From positions 620,001 to 684,000 of the forward strand of contig NZ_SDIC01000002.1 in NCBI RefSeq assembly GCF_004116405.1: DNA of 64,000 bases, in the 5' to 3' direction. The notes beneath the pieces were generated by a model that made no database searches, was not told the DNA's origin, and saw nothing but the letters and a program-made list of their open reading frames with translations. Shown here one piece after another: positions 9,387-17,345 of this stretch. The position numbers and the translations under genes are program-made. Each line of letters starts with the position of its first letter. Position 1 is the stretch's first letter. The DNA comes from Halegenticoccus tardaugens. Lineage in GTDB: Archaea; Halobacteriota; Halobacteria; Halobacteriales; Haloferacaceae.

Positions 9387-10751
9387 TCAGATTCCGAAGA
9401 GTTCCTTCGGTCGATCGTACGCGATGTGTTCGATCAGATCGTACGCTGGACCCTTCGGGATCTGTCCGCGGCCGAGCTGTCTACCGACAACGTTTGCCAG
9501 CGACCGTCGGAACATTTCAAAGCGCGAACCGTAAGAGAGCAATTTTCGCGAGTCGCTCACCATGCCTGCGTAGTTTGCTATCAAGCCAACCGTCCCCGTG
9601 TATTCCAGCTGTTCTTCTATCCCATAGGGACTGTCGTTGAACCACCACGCCGGACCGACGCTCACGTTTGGGAACACGCGCGAAAGGGTTGCGAGAGTCG
9701 GATAGTGAGTCGGATCCAACGAATAGAGAACAACCTCAAGGTCGCCGTCGAATCGATTGAGGAAGTATTCGAGGTTTTCTGCCACATCGAGACGTTGTGT
9801 GGAAACGTCGCCGCCCGCAGCAGGCCCCAGTCGATCGTAGAGCGCTTGCCGGTAGTTACGTACTGGGCCAATGTGCAACTGCGTCACCCAACCTTTCTCG
9901 GCGTTCAATTCGCCGGCGTACTCAAGGAGGTACGCTTGGAAGTCGGTCACCTCCTGTTCGTCGAGGGAGCCACCCTCAAACGCTTTCCGGTAGATTTCAC
10001 GCGCACGAGCCGTCTTAACCGAGCGCGAAACGGGTTCTTGGATACCAAGATCGCTCGCGACGCAGCCACGGTTAGCGAAATAATCGTGTGTAGCTGCGAG
10101 GGCGTCAAGAAATCCCTTCAGATCGGTAGTATCAATTCCTGTCGCCTGGTTAAGCTCGTCAACGAAGCCGTTCCAATCTGGCTGCGTGATCGTCATCGCA
10201 CGATCAATGCGCCAGGTCGGTAGAATCTCCACACCAGACACTTCATCGGCTGCGCGTTCATGATAGTGGAGTGACGAGGTCGGGTCGTCCGTCGAGCAGA
10301 TTACCTCAACATTCATCTCTTCGAGTACTGCCTGCGGTCGCATTTCGGACGTCTCAAGCTGTGTAGAGGTCTCTTCCCAGATATCGTCAGCGGTCTCGCT
10401 CGAGATGAGCTCGTCAATCCCGAATCGGCGTTTCAGATCAAGGTGAATCCACTCGTAGGTTGGGTTACCGGCGAAGTCAGGGAACACCTCTGTTAGGGCG
10501 TTCCATTTTTTTCGGTTTGAGGCACTGCCGGTAATTAACTCTTCATCGACGCCACGGTTTCGCATCAACGCCCAGACGTAGTGATCAGTCGCACCCTCGA
10601 CTTCCCAGATGTCATTCCAGCCCTCGTTCTCGACGATCTCGGTCACGTCGGCGTGTGTATGCGGATCGACGATCGGCAGGCCTTCGATCGCTTGGTAGAG
10701 ATCTCGAGCGGCGTCCGTTTCGAGCAGATACTCGTCGCTGATGAAGCCCAT
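9387..10751 (-). CDS. uxaC: Glucuronate isomerase
   Basis: 454 residues. It converts D-glucuronate to D-fructuronate (or galacturonate to tagaturonate). The amidohydrolase-fold metal motif PIVDPHTHAD is near residue 30, followed by NPTYEWIHLDLKRRFGI, and a C-terminal GRQLGRGQIPKGPAYDLIEH region is present. It converges with uxuA across a 255-base gap. A TATA-like aataaaacta (10779-10788) lies about 30 bases upstream of the start. With GH67, the SDR and UxuA it completes glucuronate to KDG. Confidence 0.95.
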   Translation of the reverse strand: MGFISDEYLLETDAARDLYQAIEGLPIVDPHTHADVTEIVENEGWNDIWEVEGATDHYVWALMRNRGVDEELITGSASNRKKWNALTEVFPDFAGNPTYEWIHLDLKRRFGIDELISSETADDIWEETSTQLETSEMRPQAVLEEMNVEVICSTDDPTSSLHYHERAADEVSGVEILPTWRIDRAMTITQPDWNGFVDELNQATGIDTTDLKGFLDALAATHDYFANRGCVASDLGIQEPVSRSVKTARAREIYRKAFEGGSLDEQEVTDFQAYLLEYAGELNAEKGWVTQLHIGPVRNYRQALYDRLGPAAGGDVSTQRLDVAENLEYFLNRFDGDLEVVLYSLDPTHYPTLATLSRVFPNVSVGPAWWFNDSPYGIEEQLEYTGTVGLIANYAGMVSDSRKLLSYGSRFEMFRRSLANVVGRQLGRGQIPKGPAYDLIEHIAYDRPKELFGI

Positions 10752-11110
10752 TTCGGAGAAATCAAGGGATGAGCGACGAATAAAACTATTGATTTGTCTG
10801 CTCTGGGCGGGAGAACTGTGTGTACAATTGCGTCGGCCACCGACGTCCGAAGAGGAATGTTATCAATCCAACTTAGTTTCAGCACTATAAACATCCATGC
10901 AAAAGGTCGAACGACGCATGCTGAATTAGTGAAGTCTCCGTTGCTCGAACGCGAAGTATACCATGCGAGACCTCCTCGTGGAGACGATGAATCGCACCGC
11001 CGACCGGGGCGCTCCGGTCTCTAATGTCCATTGACTATGATACTATCACACGAAACACTAATATAAAGTACTTCCTTGAGGTAATAGTGACACGAAATCA
11101 AGACAAGCCC

Positions 11111-11292
11111 ATGTATCTGGACGAGAGTGCGTTGATCAAGAATCGTGTTGAGTCCCTCCTCGAGCGCATGACTCTCGAGGGGAAGGCTGCACAACTCGGA
11201 TCAGTGAACGCCGATCGACTACTCGAAGCCGGTGAGCTTGACCATGACGCAGCAAAGGAGTTGCTGGCCGACGGCATCGGTCACCTGACACC
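11111..11292 (+). pseudogene. GH3 beta-glycosidase N-terminal stub
   Basis: From the ATG at 11111 the translation (MYLDESALIKNRVESLLERM, then AAQLGS..LLEAGELDHDAAKELLADGIGHLT) matches the first about 60 residues of the intact GH3 enzyme at 12508 segment by segment (LLDRLTLEEKVAQLGS..DGEVDHERAEELLEHGVGELT). The match stops abruptly at 11292, where unrelated sequence begins. This is a truncated second GH3 gene. Confidence 0.7.
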
Positions 11293-11574
11293 CTCGAAGA
11301 CATCATCGAGTACGCACAGCAACTCCACGACGACAAACACCACTAGAACGCCATCGAAGACCAGCGCCGCCGAAACAAGAGCGACCAGTACAAAGATCAA
11401 CTCCAAGAGCAAAACGCCTCGGCAGATCCTGACGATCACGATGCAGTCCCCGCCAACGCATACGTGACGATCAAACGAATCGACGATCGGCAATACTACT
11501 ACTACTGGCAGTGGCGCGAAAACGGCGACACCTGGGTCTCAAAGTACATCGCTCCCGTAAACACCAGTGACTAA
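11293..11574 (+). pseudogene. Fragment of a hypothetical haloarchaeal protein with internal stop
   Basis: Joined directly to the GH3 stub. The frame LEDIIEYAQQLHDDKHH is interrupted by TAG at 11344-11346, then continues (EDQRRRNKSDQYKDQLQEQN ... VTIKRIDDRQYYYYWQWREN) to TAA at 11574. The charged coiled-coil stretch and Tyr-rich tail (DTWVSKYIAPVN) are reminiscent of small hypothetical proteins near haloarchaeal mobile elements. The family is not certain. Confidence 0.45.
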
Positions 11575-12302
11575 CCCCGAGACGAGACGCGAAGAGTTGC
11601 CTACAATCCCCGAGTGGGGATGAACAGCTGTATCTTCTTTCTCTCCTCTCCCAAGCTACCAAGCATCAGCTCAATTATGTAGGCGCCGAGCAACTCTATC
11701 CGAACTTCTTCGGCGAGTCGTCCCCCGGCATCCCCGTCGAGGACCAACTGTTCGACCGTGAGCGTGTGGCGGGCATCGTGAACAGCGACTTCTCATAAGC
11801 AGATATTATTTTCTGCACTCCGTCCTTTTGTAGCTGGTGGACGTTCTTCACCGCTTCATCGGATAGAAACGCTATAAGACAGCTCACTACGTAATCGTTG
11901 GCTTGAAAATAACGTGTGAGAATATATTGAATAATCATCGCCTAACTCGACCTTGAACCGCCACTCAAAAGTTTATCACGGCGTTTTATTTATATTTCCA
12001 CATAATATAGCTATAATATTGAAAATCTGAAATTAGATGTTCAGAGTAGAGGATACAATTTATTATGTACCTATTCGTTCACCAGCTCCCGCGCGAGCGA
12101 CGTGAAGAACGCTTCATTCACCTGCTGTAGTACTGCTCGTCGTAAGCGTCGTACTCCTCTCTGTGAAGAACGAAGAGACCGATTGTGCCCATCACGCCGA
12201 GGATCGTCTCCGGAACGAGGTCAGCTATTGGCCCGTCACTCCGGTTCTGGACCTCCTCGACGAGAAGGAGGAAGTCGGTGAGTGCTGCTCGCGCCGACGC
12301 GG
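11575..12302. other. Gene-poor decayed region
   Basis: No intact gene. An open fragment on the plus strand ending at 11799 (EQLYPNFFGESSPGIPVEDQ then LFDRERVAGIVNSDFS) looks like the C-terminus of an unidentified protein. The stretch 11940-12070 is AT-rich. Nothing else is supported. Confidence 0.4.
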
Positions 12303-12431
12303 TACTACGACCCGACCGCCGTCCTCGTCGAGGGGACGTACGACCTCGGCGCCGCGGTCGCTCTCGCGGTCGCTGCCGTTTCGCTCGTCGTCACGAGCGA
12401 ACTGTGGTTCGGCCGGCGGGACGTCAACTGA
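12303..12431 (+). pseudogene. C-terminal fragment of an ABC-2-like membrane permease
   Basis: The frame reads YYDPTAVLVEGTYDLGAAVA, a hydrophobic helix (LAVAAVSLVVTSELWF) and the cytoplasmic tail GRRDVN before TGA. This resembles the last transmembrane helix of haloarchaeal ABC-2 type permeases. There is no upstream continuation in the same frame. Confidence 0.35.
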
Positions 12432-12507
12432 CCGCTGCCGACCGTCCGCCACGCGATAGCTTCCGTCCGTCAGTAGTCTTTTAATCATGTGGGTCGCGCG
12501 TGTGGAT

Positions 12508-14805
12508 ATGGCAGACAAGTCACCGTACCAAGACTCGTCAGTGTCGATGGACCGGCGAGTCAAGGACCTGTTGGATCGCCTTACCCTGGAGGAGAAAGTC
12601 GCGCAGCTCGGATCGTACGGCCCGGAGCATCTGCTCACTGACGGGGAAGTCGACCACGAGCGGGCGGAGGAGCTGCTCGAACACGGCGTCGGCGAACTCA
12701 CTCGGATGGGTGGCGCCAGCGACCTGCCCCCGGAACAAGTCGCAGAAGTGACGAACGAGATCCAGTCGATGTTGGAGCGCCTCGGACCGGGGATACCAGC
12801 GATTCCGCACGAGGAGTGTCTCAGCGGCTACATGGGAAAGGGCGGGACGACGTACCCGCAAGCGATAGGGCTCGCGAGCACGTGGTCGCCAGAATTGGTT
12901 CGGGAGATAACCACTGAGATACGGGCGCAGCTGCAGGCGATCGGTGCGGTGCACGCGCTCTCGCCGGTGCTGGACCTCGCGCGCGACCTCCGGTGGGGGA
13001 GGGTCGAGGAGACGTTCGGGGAGGACAAATACCTCGCGGCGCGGATGGCCTGCGGGTTCGTCGAAGGCCTGCAGGGCGATGGCCCCGAGGATGGGGTGGC
13101 GGCGACGCTGAAGCACTTCGTCGGCCACGGCGCGGGCGAGGGCGGGAAGAACCGCACGTCGGTTGATCTCGCACCGCGGGCGCTGGCAGAGCACGCGTTC
13201 CCGTTCGAGGTGTGCGTTGAGACGGCGAACGCGGAGGCGGTGATGAACGCCTACCACGACATCGACGGCGTTCCCTGTACCAGTTCGGAGGCGCTCCTCA
13301 CGAAGACGCTCCGCGAGGAGTGGGGGTTCGACGGGGTCGTCGTCTCCGACTACGAGAGCGTCGCCTTCCTCAAGGACGAACACGGGGTCGCGTCGTCGTA
13401 CGAAGACGCGGCGACGATGGCACTCGAGGCGGGGCTCGACGTTGAGCTGCCGGCCTCGGAGTGCTACCCGACACTCGTCGAGGCCGTCGAGAACGGCGAC
13501 CTCGCGGAGGAGACCGTCGACACCGCCGTCCAGCGCGTCCTCCGCACGAAGATCCGGAAGGGCCTGCTCGACGATCCGTACGTCGATGTCGACGCTGTCG
13601 AGAAGGTGGTCGAGACGGACGAACAGCGGGTGCTCGCTCGTCGGGCGGCCCGGGAGTCGGTGACGCTGCTGCACGACGACGGCGTGCTCCCGCTCGACGA
13701 TGCGGCCGACGTCGCCGTCGTCGGCCCGAAGGCCGACGCCTCAGAGGGACTGCTAGGCGACTACGCGTATCTCGCGCACAACCTGGAGACCGTGGAGGCG
13801 GGCATCGACATCGTCACGCCACTTGCGGGGATCGAAGCCCGGACGGGGGGCGAGGTGACGCACGTCCCAGGGTGCACGGTCAGCGGCCCGTCGACGGACG
13901 AGTTCGAGGACGCGGTGACCGCCGTTGAGGACGCGGACGTCGCGGTCGCGTTCATCGGCGCGCGCTCGACCGTCGAGTTCGAGACCGCGCCAGACGAGAC
14001 GCAGACGGCAGCGTCGACCAGCGGTGAGGGACGCGACGTGACGGACCTCGGTCTTCCCGGGGTGCAGGCCGAGTTCGTGCGGGCGGTCGCCGAGGCGGAC
14101 ACCCCGCTCGCGGTCGTGGTTGTGAGCGGGAAGCCGCACTCGCTTGCGGACGTCGCCGACGCCGTCCCGGCACTCGCACACGCATGGCTCCCCGGCGAGG
14201 AGGGAGGCAACGGCATCGCGGATGTGCTCTACGGTGACCACAACCCCAGCGGCCGGCTTCCGGTGTCGCTGCCGAAGAACGTCGGTCAGCTTCCGGTTCA
14301 CTACAGCCGCAAGCCTAACACGATGAACGAGACGCACGTGTACACGGACAGCGACCCGTTGTACCCGTTCGGTCACGGCGAGAGCTACACGACGTTCGAG
14401 TACCGCGACCTCGCGCTGGTCGACGACGAGATCGGGCCCGGCGACACTGTCGAAGCGTCCGTCACCGTCGAAAACGCCGGCGACGTCGCCGGTCACGAGG
14501 TCCTCCAAGTGTACGGCCACGACCGCAACCCGCCGCTCGTCCGCCCGGTCCAGGAGCTCGTCGCGTTCGAGCGCGTCTTCCTCGAACCGGGAGAGTCGGC
14601 GGCGGTTCACGTCTCCGTCGGCGCGAGCCAGCTGGCTGTCCGCGACAGGGACCTGAACCTGACCGTCTACCCCGGGACGTACGAGCTTCGCGTCGGCAGC
14701 TCGGCGTCCGACATCCGCGCGAGCGAAACGTTCGATGTCGTCGGCGAGCGGAAGCGCATCCCCCGGAGCAGTCGGCGCTACTTCAGCGAGACGCGCGTGG
14801 AGTAA
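12508..14805 (+). CDS. Glycoside hydrolase family 3 (beta-glucosidase/beta-xylosidase)
   Basis: 765 residues. Start 12508 (MADKSPYQDSSVSMDRRV) is preferred to the in-frame ATG at 12487 because a TATA-like ttttaat (12479-12485) lies about 26 bases upstream. The N-terminal GH3 barrel contains LSPVLDLARDLRWGRVEETF, LKHFVGHG and the nucleophile motif GVVVSDYES (Asp281). The second GH3 domain and a C-terminal fibronectin-III-like domain (from about residue 620, after PFGHGESYTTFEY) follow. No signal peptide, so it is cytoplasmic. It is probably a glucosidase or xylosidase acting on oligosaccharides brought in by the downstream importer. The region is markedly GC-rich. Confidence 0.93.
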   Translation: MADKSPYQDSSVSMDRRVKDLLDRLTLEEKVAQLGSYGPEHLLTDGEVDHERAEELLEHGVGELTRMGGASDLPPEQVAEVTNEIQSMLERLGPGIPAIPHEECLSGYMGKGGTTYPQAIGLASTWSPELVREITTEIRAQLQAIGAVHALSPVLDLARDLRWGRVEETFGEDKYLAARMACGFVEGLQGDGPEDGVAATLKHFVGHGAGEGGKNRTSVDLAPRALAEHAFPFEVCVETANAEAVMNAYHDIDGVPCTSSEALLTKTLREEWGFDGVVVSDYESVAFLKDEHGVASSYEDAATMALEAGLDVELPASECYPTLVEAVENGDLAEETVDTAVQRVLRTKIRKGLLDDPYVDVDAVEKVVETDEQRVLARRAARESVTLLHDDGVLPLDDAADVAVVGPKADASEGLLGDYAYLAHNLETVEAGIDIVTPLAGIEARTGGEVTHVPGCTVSGPSTDEFEDAVTAVEDADVAVAFIGARSTVEFETAPDETQTAASTSGEGRDVTDLGLPGVQAEFVRAVAEADTPLAVVVVSGKPHSLADVADAVPALAHAWLPGEEGGNGIADVLYGDHNPSGRLPVSLPKNVGQLPVHYSRKPNTMNETHVYTDSDPLYPFGHGESYTTFEYRDLALVDDEIGPGDTVEASVTVENAGDVAGHEVLQVYGHDRNPPLVRPVQELVAFERVFLEPGESAAVHVSVGASQLAVRDRDLNLTVYPGTYELRVGSSASDIRASETFDVVGERKRIPRSSRRYFSETRVE

Positions 14806-14908
14806 CGGGTACGGCGGTCCCGAGTGAACGAGCGCGGCGGTCGGGTCGACACGGAAGGCCCGACCGCAAGCGATCCGTTTCTGATTATCATCCGTCCGAG
14901 ACGCGACG

Positions 14909-16924
14909 CTACGACCGTTCGACCGTAATCGCGTGGGACGGACCGGCGACGACGGCGAGGTCGCGGCCGGGCACGGTGTCCTCGCCGAGGACGATCTCGT
15001 TCGAACCTGGGTCGACGGAGACGGCGTCCGTGCGGAAGTTGGTGACCCAGGTGTGGCCATCACGCTCCGAGAGACGGACGTCCTCGGGGAGGCGGTCGCA
15101 GATAGGGACATCGGCGCGGTCGAGTACATCGACCGTGAGCGCGTCCGCCAGGTCGGCCTCGGGCCAGACGCCGACGTAGGTGGCGTGACCGTCGCCGTGG
15201 GCGTTGCGAACCACGGCGGGATTGCCAGCGGCGACGTCCGAGCGGTGATGGCCGACGACCGTCGCGCCGTCCGTAACGAGCCACTCCGCCCACGTCCGGT
15301 AGCCGTAGGCGTCGCCATCGAACTCGACGCGGGTCTCCAGGCCCGGGGAGAGACTCTCGTGCTGTTCAACGCGCGCGCCGACGACGTCGGTCAGCGGACC
15401 TGGCGCAAGTTCGTCGCGCAGCGTGTCGTGTTCGTCCTTCGTCGCCGACCGGACTGTCAGCAACAACTCGCCGCCGTCGGTGACGTAGTCCGCCAGTCGG
15501 GCGGCGAGGTCGTCGGGGACGAGGTGGAGTGCGGGCGCGACCGCCGCGGCGTAGCCGTCGAGATCGGCGTCGGCGGGAACGAAGTCGACGGTGACGCCCC
15601 GTCGGCGGAGCGCACGGTAGTACGTCCGGAGGTGCGCCCAGTAGTCGAACTCCGGCGCGTGCCGCTCGGCATGAAGCGCCCACATGCTGTCGTAGTCGAA
15701 CAGGACAGCGACGTTGCCGACAGGCGCGTCGAGGTCGGGCAGTCGCGCGAATTCGGCGGCCGCCTCGGCGGCCTCGGGGAGGCCGCGGTCGGGCGAGCCG
15801 TCGTAATTGTTGAGCGCACCCCAGTACTGCTCCTGACCGAACCGGCAGCGCCGCCACCGGAAGTATGAGACGACGTCGGCGCCGTGGGCGGCCGCCTGGT
15901 GGGCCCACAGTCGCATCATCCCGTCGGCGGGTTCTGCGGAGTACGGGTACGCGCGGACGTCGCCCGCCTGGTTCTCCATAACCCAGAAGGGACCGCCGCT
16001 CGCGCCGCGGAACAGCGCGTGGTTCATGCCGGTGACGTCGGGGTCGCCAACCCGCTGAACGGTCGCAGCGGTGGCGTCCGCCGGGTCGGGCGTGTCCGGC
16101 GCCCGCTGGCCGTGCAGCGTCGGGTAGGAATCCCACGCGGCGAAGTCGAGGTCGGCGCTCACTTCGAAGGCGTCCAGCTGTTCGAAGTCGCCCATGAAGT
16201 TGTGGGTGACGAACCAGTCGTCGTTCGCCTCCCGGAGGAGGTCCACCTGCAGTCGGTTGTAGTCGACGACGCTGTCGGAGGCGAACCGGGAGTAATCGAG
16301 GAGTCGACTCGGATGGTGGTAGGCGGGCGTCGGCCCCGGCGGGTCCACCTCGTGGAAGTCGGCGTACTCCTGACTCCAGAAGACGTTCCCCCACGCCTCG
16401 TTGAGCGCGTCGATCGTATCGTACCGGTCGCGGAGCCACGCGCGGAACGCCGACGCACAGTCGTCGCAGTAACAGCGGACCGTGTCGTGACAGCCGAATT
16501 CGTTGTCGGTCTGCCAGCCGGCGACGTGCGGCGAGTTCGCGAAGCGCTCGGCCGTGCGCTCTGTGATGCGCCGACTCTCGCGGCGGTACGCCGGGGAATT
16601 GAAGCAGTAGTGTCGGCGGCTGCCGAACTCCAGTGGCGTGCCGTCGGGACGCTCCTGCCGGACGCTCGGGTACTCGTCGAGGAGCCACTTCGGCGGCGTC
16701 GCCGTCGGCGTGCAGAGGACGGCGCGCATGCCGCTGTCGCCGACGAGGTCGACAGCATCGGCCAGCCACTCGAAGTCGTACGCGCCGGGTTCGGGTTCGA
16801 GGCGACTCCAGGCGAACTCCGCCATTCGGACGTAGTCGATGCCGGCGGCCGCCATCCGTTCGACGTCGTCGGCCCACCGCTCTCGCGGCCAATGTTCCGG
16901 GAAGTAGCACACGCCAGTACGCAT
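14909..16924 (-). CDS. bgaH: Beta-galactosidase, GH42 (BgaH type)
   Basis: 671 residues from MRTGVCYFPEHWPRERW. The ATG at 16924 fits a TATA-like ttattatc about 25 bases upstream; the reading frame also has an upstream GTG at 16933. It closely resembles the Haloferax halophilic beta-galactosidase BgaH. The acid/base Glu142 is in GWQTDNEFG, the nucleophile Glu317 in FWVMENQAG, and zinc-ligand cysteines are at 107, 151, 153 and 156 (CYCDDC). The trimerisation and C-terminal domains follow. It is cytoplasmic, convergent with GH3, and probably cleaves imported galactosides or arabinosides. Confidence 0.95.
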   Translation of the reverse strand: MRTGVCYFPEHWPRERWADDVERMAAAGIDYVRMAEFAWSRLEPEPGAYDFEWLADAVDLVGDSGMRAVLCTPTATPPKWLLDEYPSVRQERPDGTPLEFGSRRHYCFNSPAYRRESRRITERTAERFANSPHVAGWQTDNEFGCHDTVRCYCDDCASAFRAWLRDRYDTIDALNEAWGNVFWSQEYADFHEVDPPGPTPAYHHPSRLLDYSRFASDSVVDYNRLQVDLLREANDDWFVTHNFMGDFEQLDAFEVSADLDFAAWDSYPTLHGQRAPDTPDPADATAATVQRVGDPDVTGMNHALFRGASGGPFWVMENQAGDVRAYPYSAEPADGMMRLWAHQAAAHGADVVSYFRWRRCRFGQEQYWGALNNYDGSPDRGLPEAAEAAAEFARLPDLDAPVGNVAVLFDYDSMWALHAERHAPEFDYWAHLRTYYRALRRRGVTVDFVPADADLDGYAAAVAPALHLVPDDLAARLADYVTDGGELLLTVRSATKDEHDTLRDELAPGPLTDVVGARVEQHESLSPGLETRVEFDGDAYGYRTWAEWLVTDGATVVGHHRSDVAAGNPAVVRNAHGDGHATYVGVWPEADLADALTVDVLDRADVPICDRLPEDVRLSERDGHTWVTNFRTDAVSVDPGSNEIVLGEDTVPGRDLAVVAGPSHAITVERS

Positions 16925-17071
16925 CGTGAACACTGTCGTCGAGCGTGATAATAACTGGCGGGGGTCGGGCGGGTGCCTCGCAAGTGTCCGGGGCGGCGAG
17001 ACGCCCGTCGACGGGAAGCTGGACCCCGCAAACCGCGGATTTTTTAATCCGGGACGGTGAAGAGGCTGGCA

Positions 17072-17263
17072 ATGTCTGTCAATCTCCGGAAGCGGAGCAA
17101 CATCGGGTTGCTCCTCGCGCTGATAGTAGCGACGATCGCCGTCATGGTCCTCGGCCTGATGTGGTTCCGCGGGCGAGGTGAGCCGCTCGTCGTGGAGGTC
17201 GCGTACGGCTCGCTGGTGCTCATCGCCGCACTGTTCGTGTACGACAAGCTGCTAGTCCAGTGA
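17072..17263 (+). CDS. Small two-TM membrane protein upstream of chaperonin
   Basis: 63 residues from MSVNLRKRSNIG (an in-frame ATG at 17057 is also possible). A basic N-terminus is followed by helix 1 (LLLALIVATIAVMVLGLMWF), a short loop RGRGEPL and helix 2 (VAYGSLVLIAALFVYDKLLV). The family is unknown. It lies 82 bases before the thermosome-like gene on the same strand. A multi-TM protein also precedes the second chaperonin (46901-47278), so the pairing may be functional. Confidence 0.65.
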   Translation: MSVNLRKRSNIGLLLALIVATIAVMVLGLMWFRGRGEPLVVEVAYGSLVLIAALFVYDKLLVQ

Positions 17264-17345
17264 CCCGACGTCGGTCGCAGGGGAGCGCCGAAGCGATTAA
17301 TACCCGCCGTCAGTATCGATACGTACTCTCGTCGACGGAGCTACC

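Noticed and set aside
9369..10223. 284-codon plus-strand frame opposite uxaC
   Set aside because: Antisense shadow of the glucuronate isomerase gene.
12538..13674. 378-codon minus-strand frame opposite GH3
   Set aside because: Arg/His-rich antisense reading without domains.
13753..15369. 538-codon open frame on the minus strand across GH3 and GH42
   Set aside because: Shadow of GC-rich genes: Arg/Ser/Thr-rich, no family motifs, and it overlaps two well-supported genes in other frames.
15366..17072. 568-codon minus-strand frame over GH42
   Set aside because: Arg/Pro-rich translation typical of an out-of-frame reading of GC-rich DNA; GH42 is certain in the other frame.
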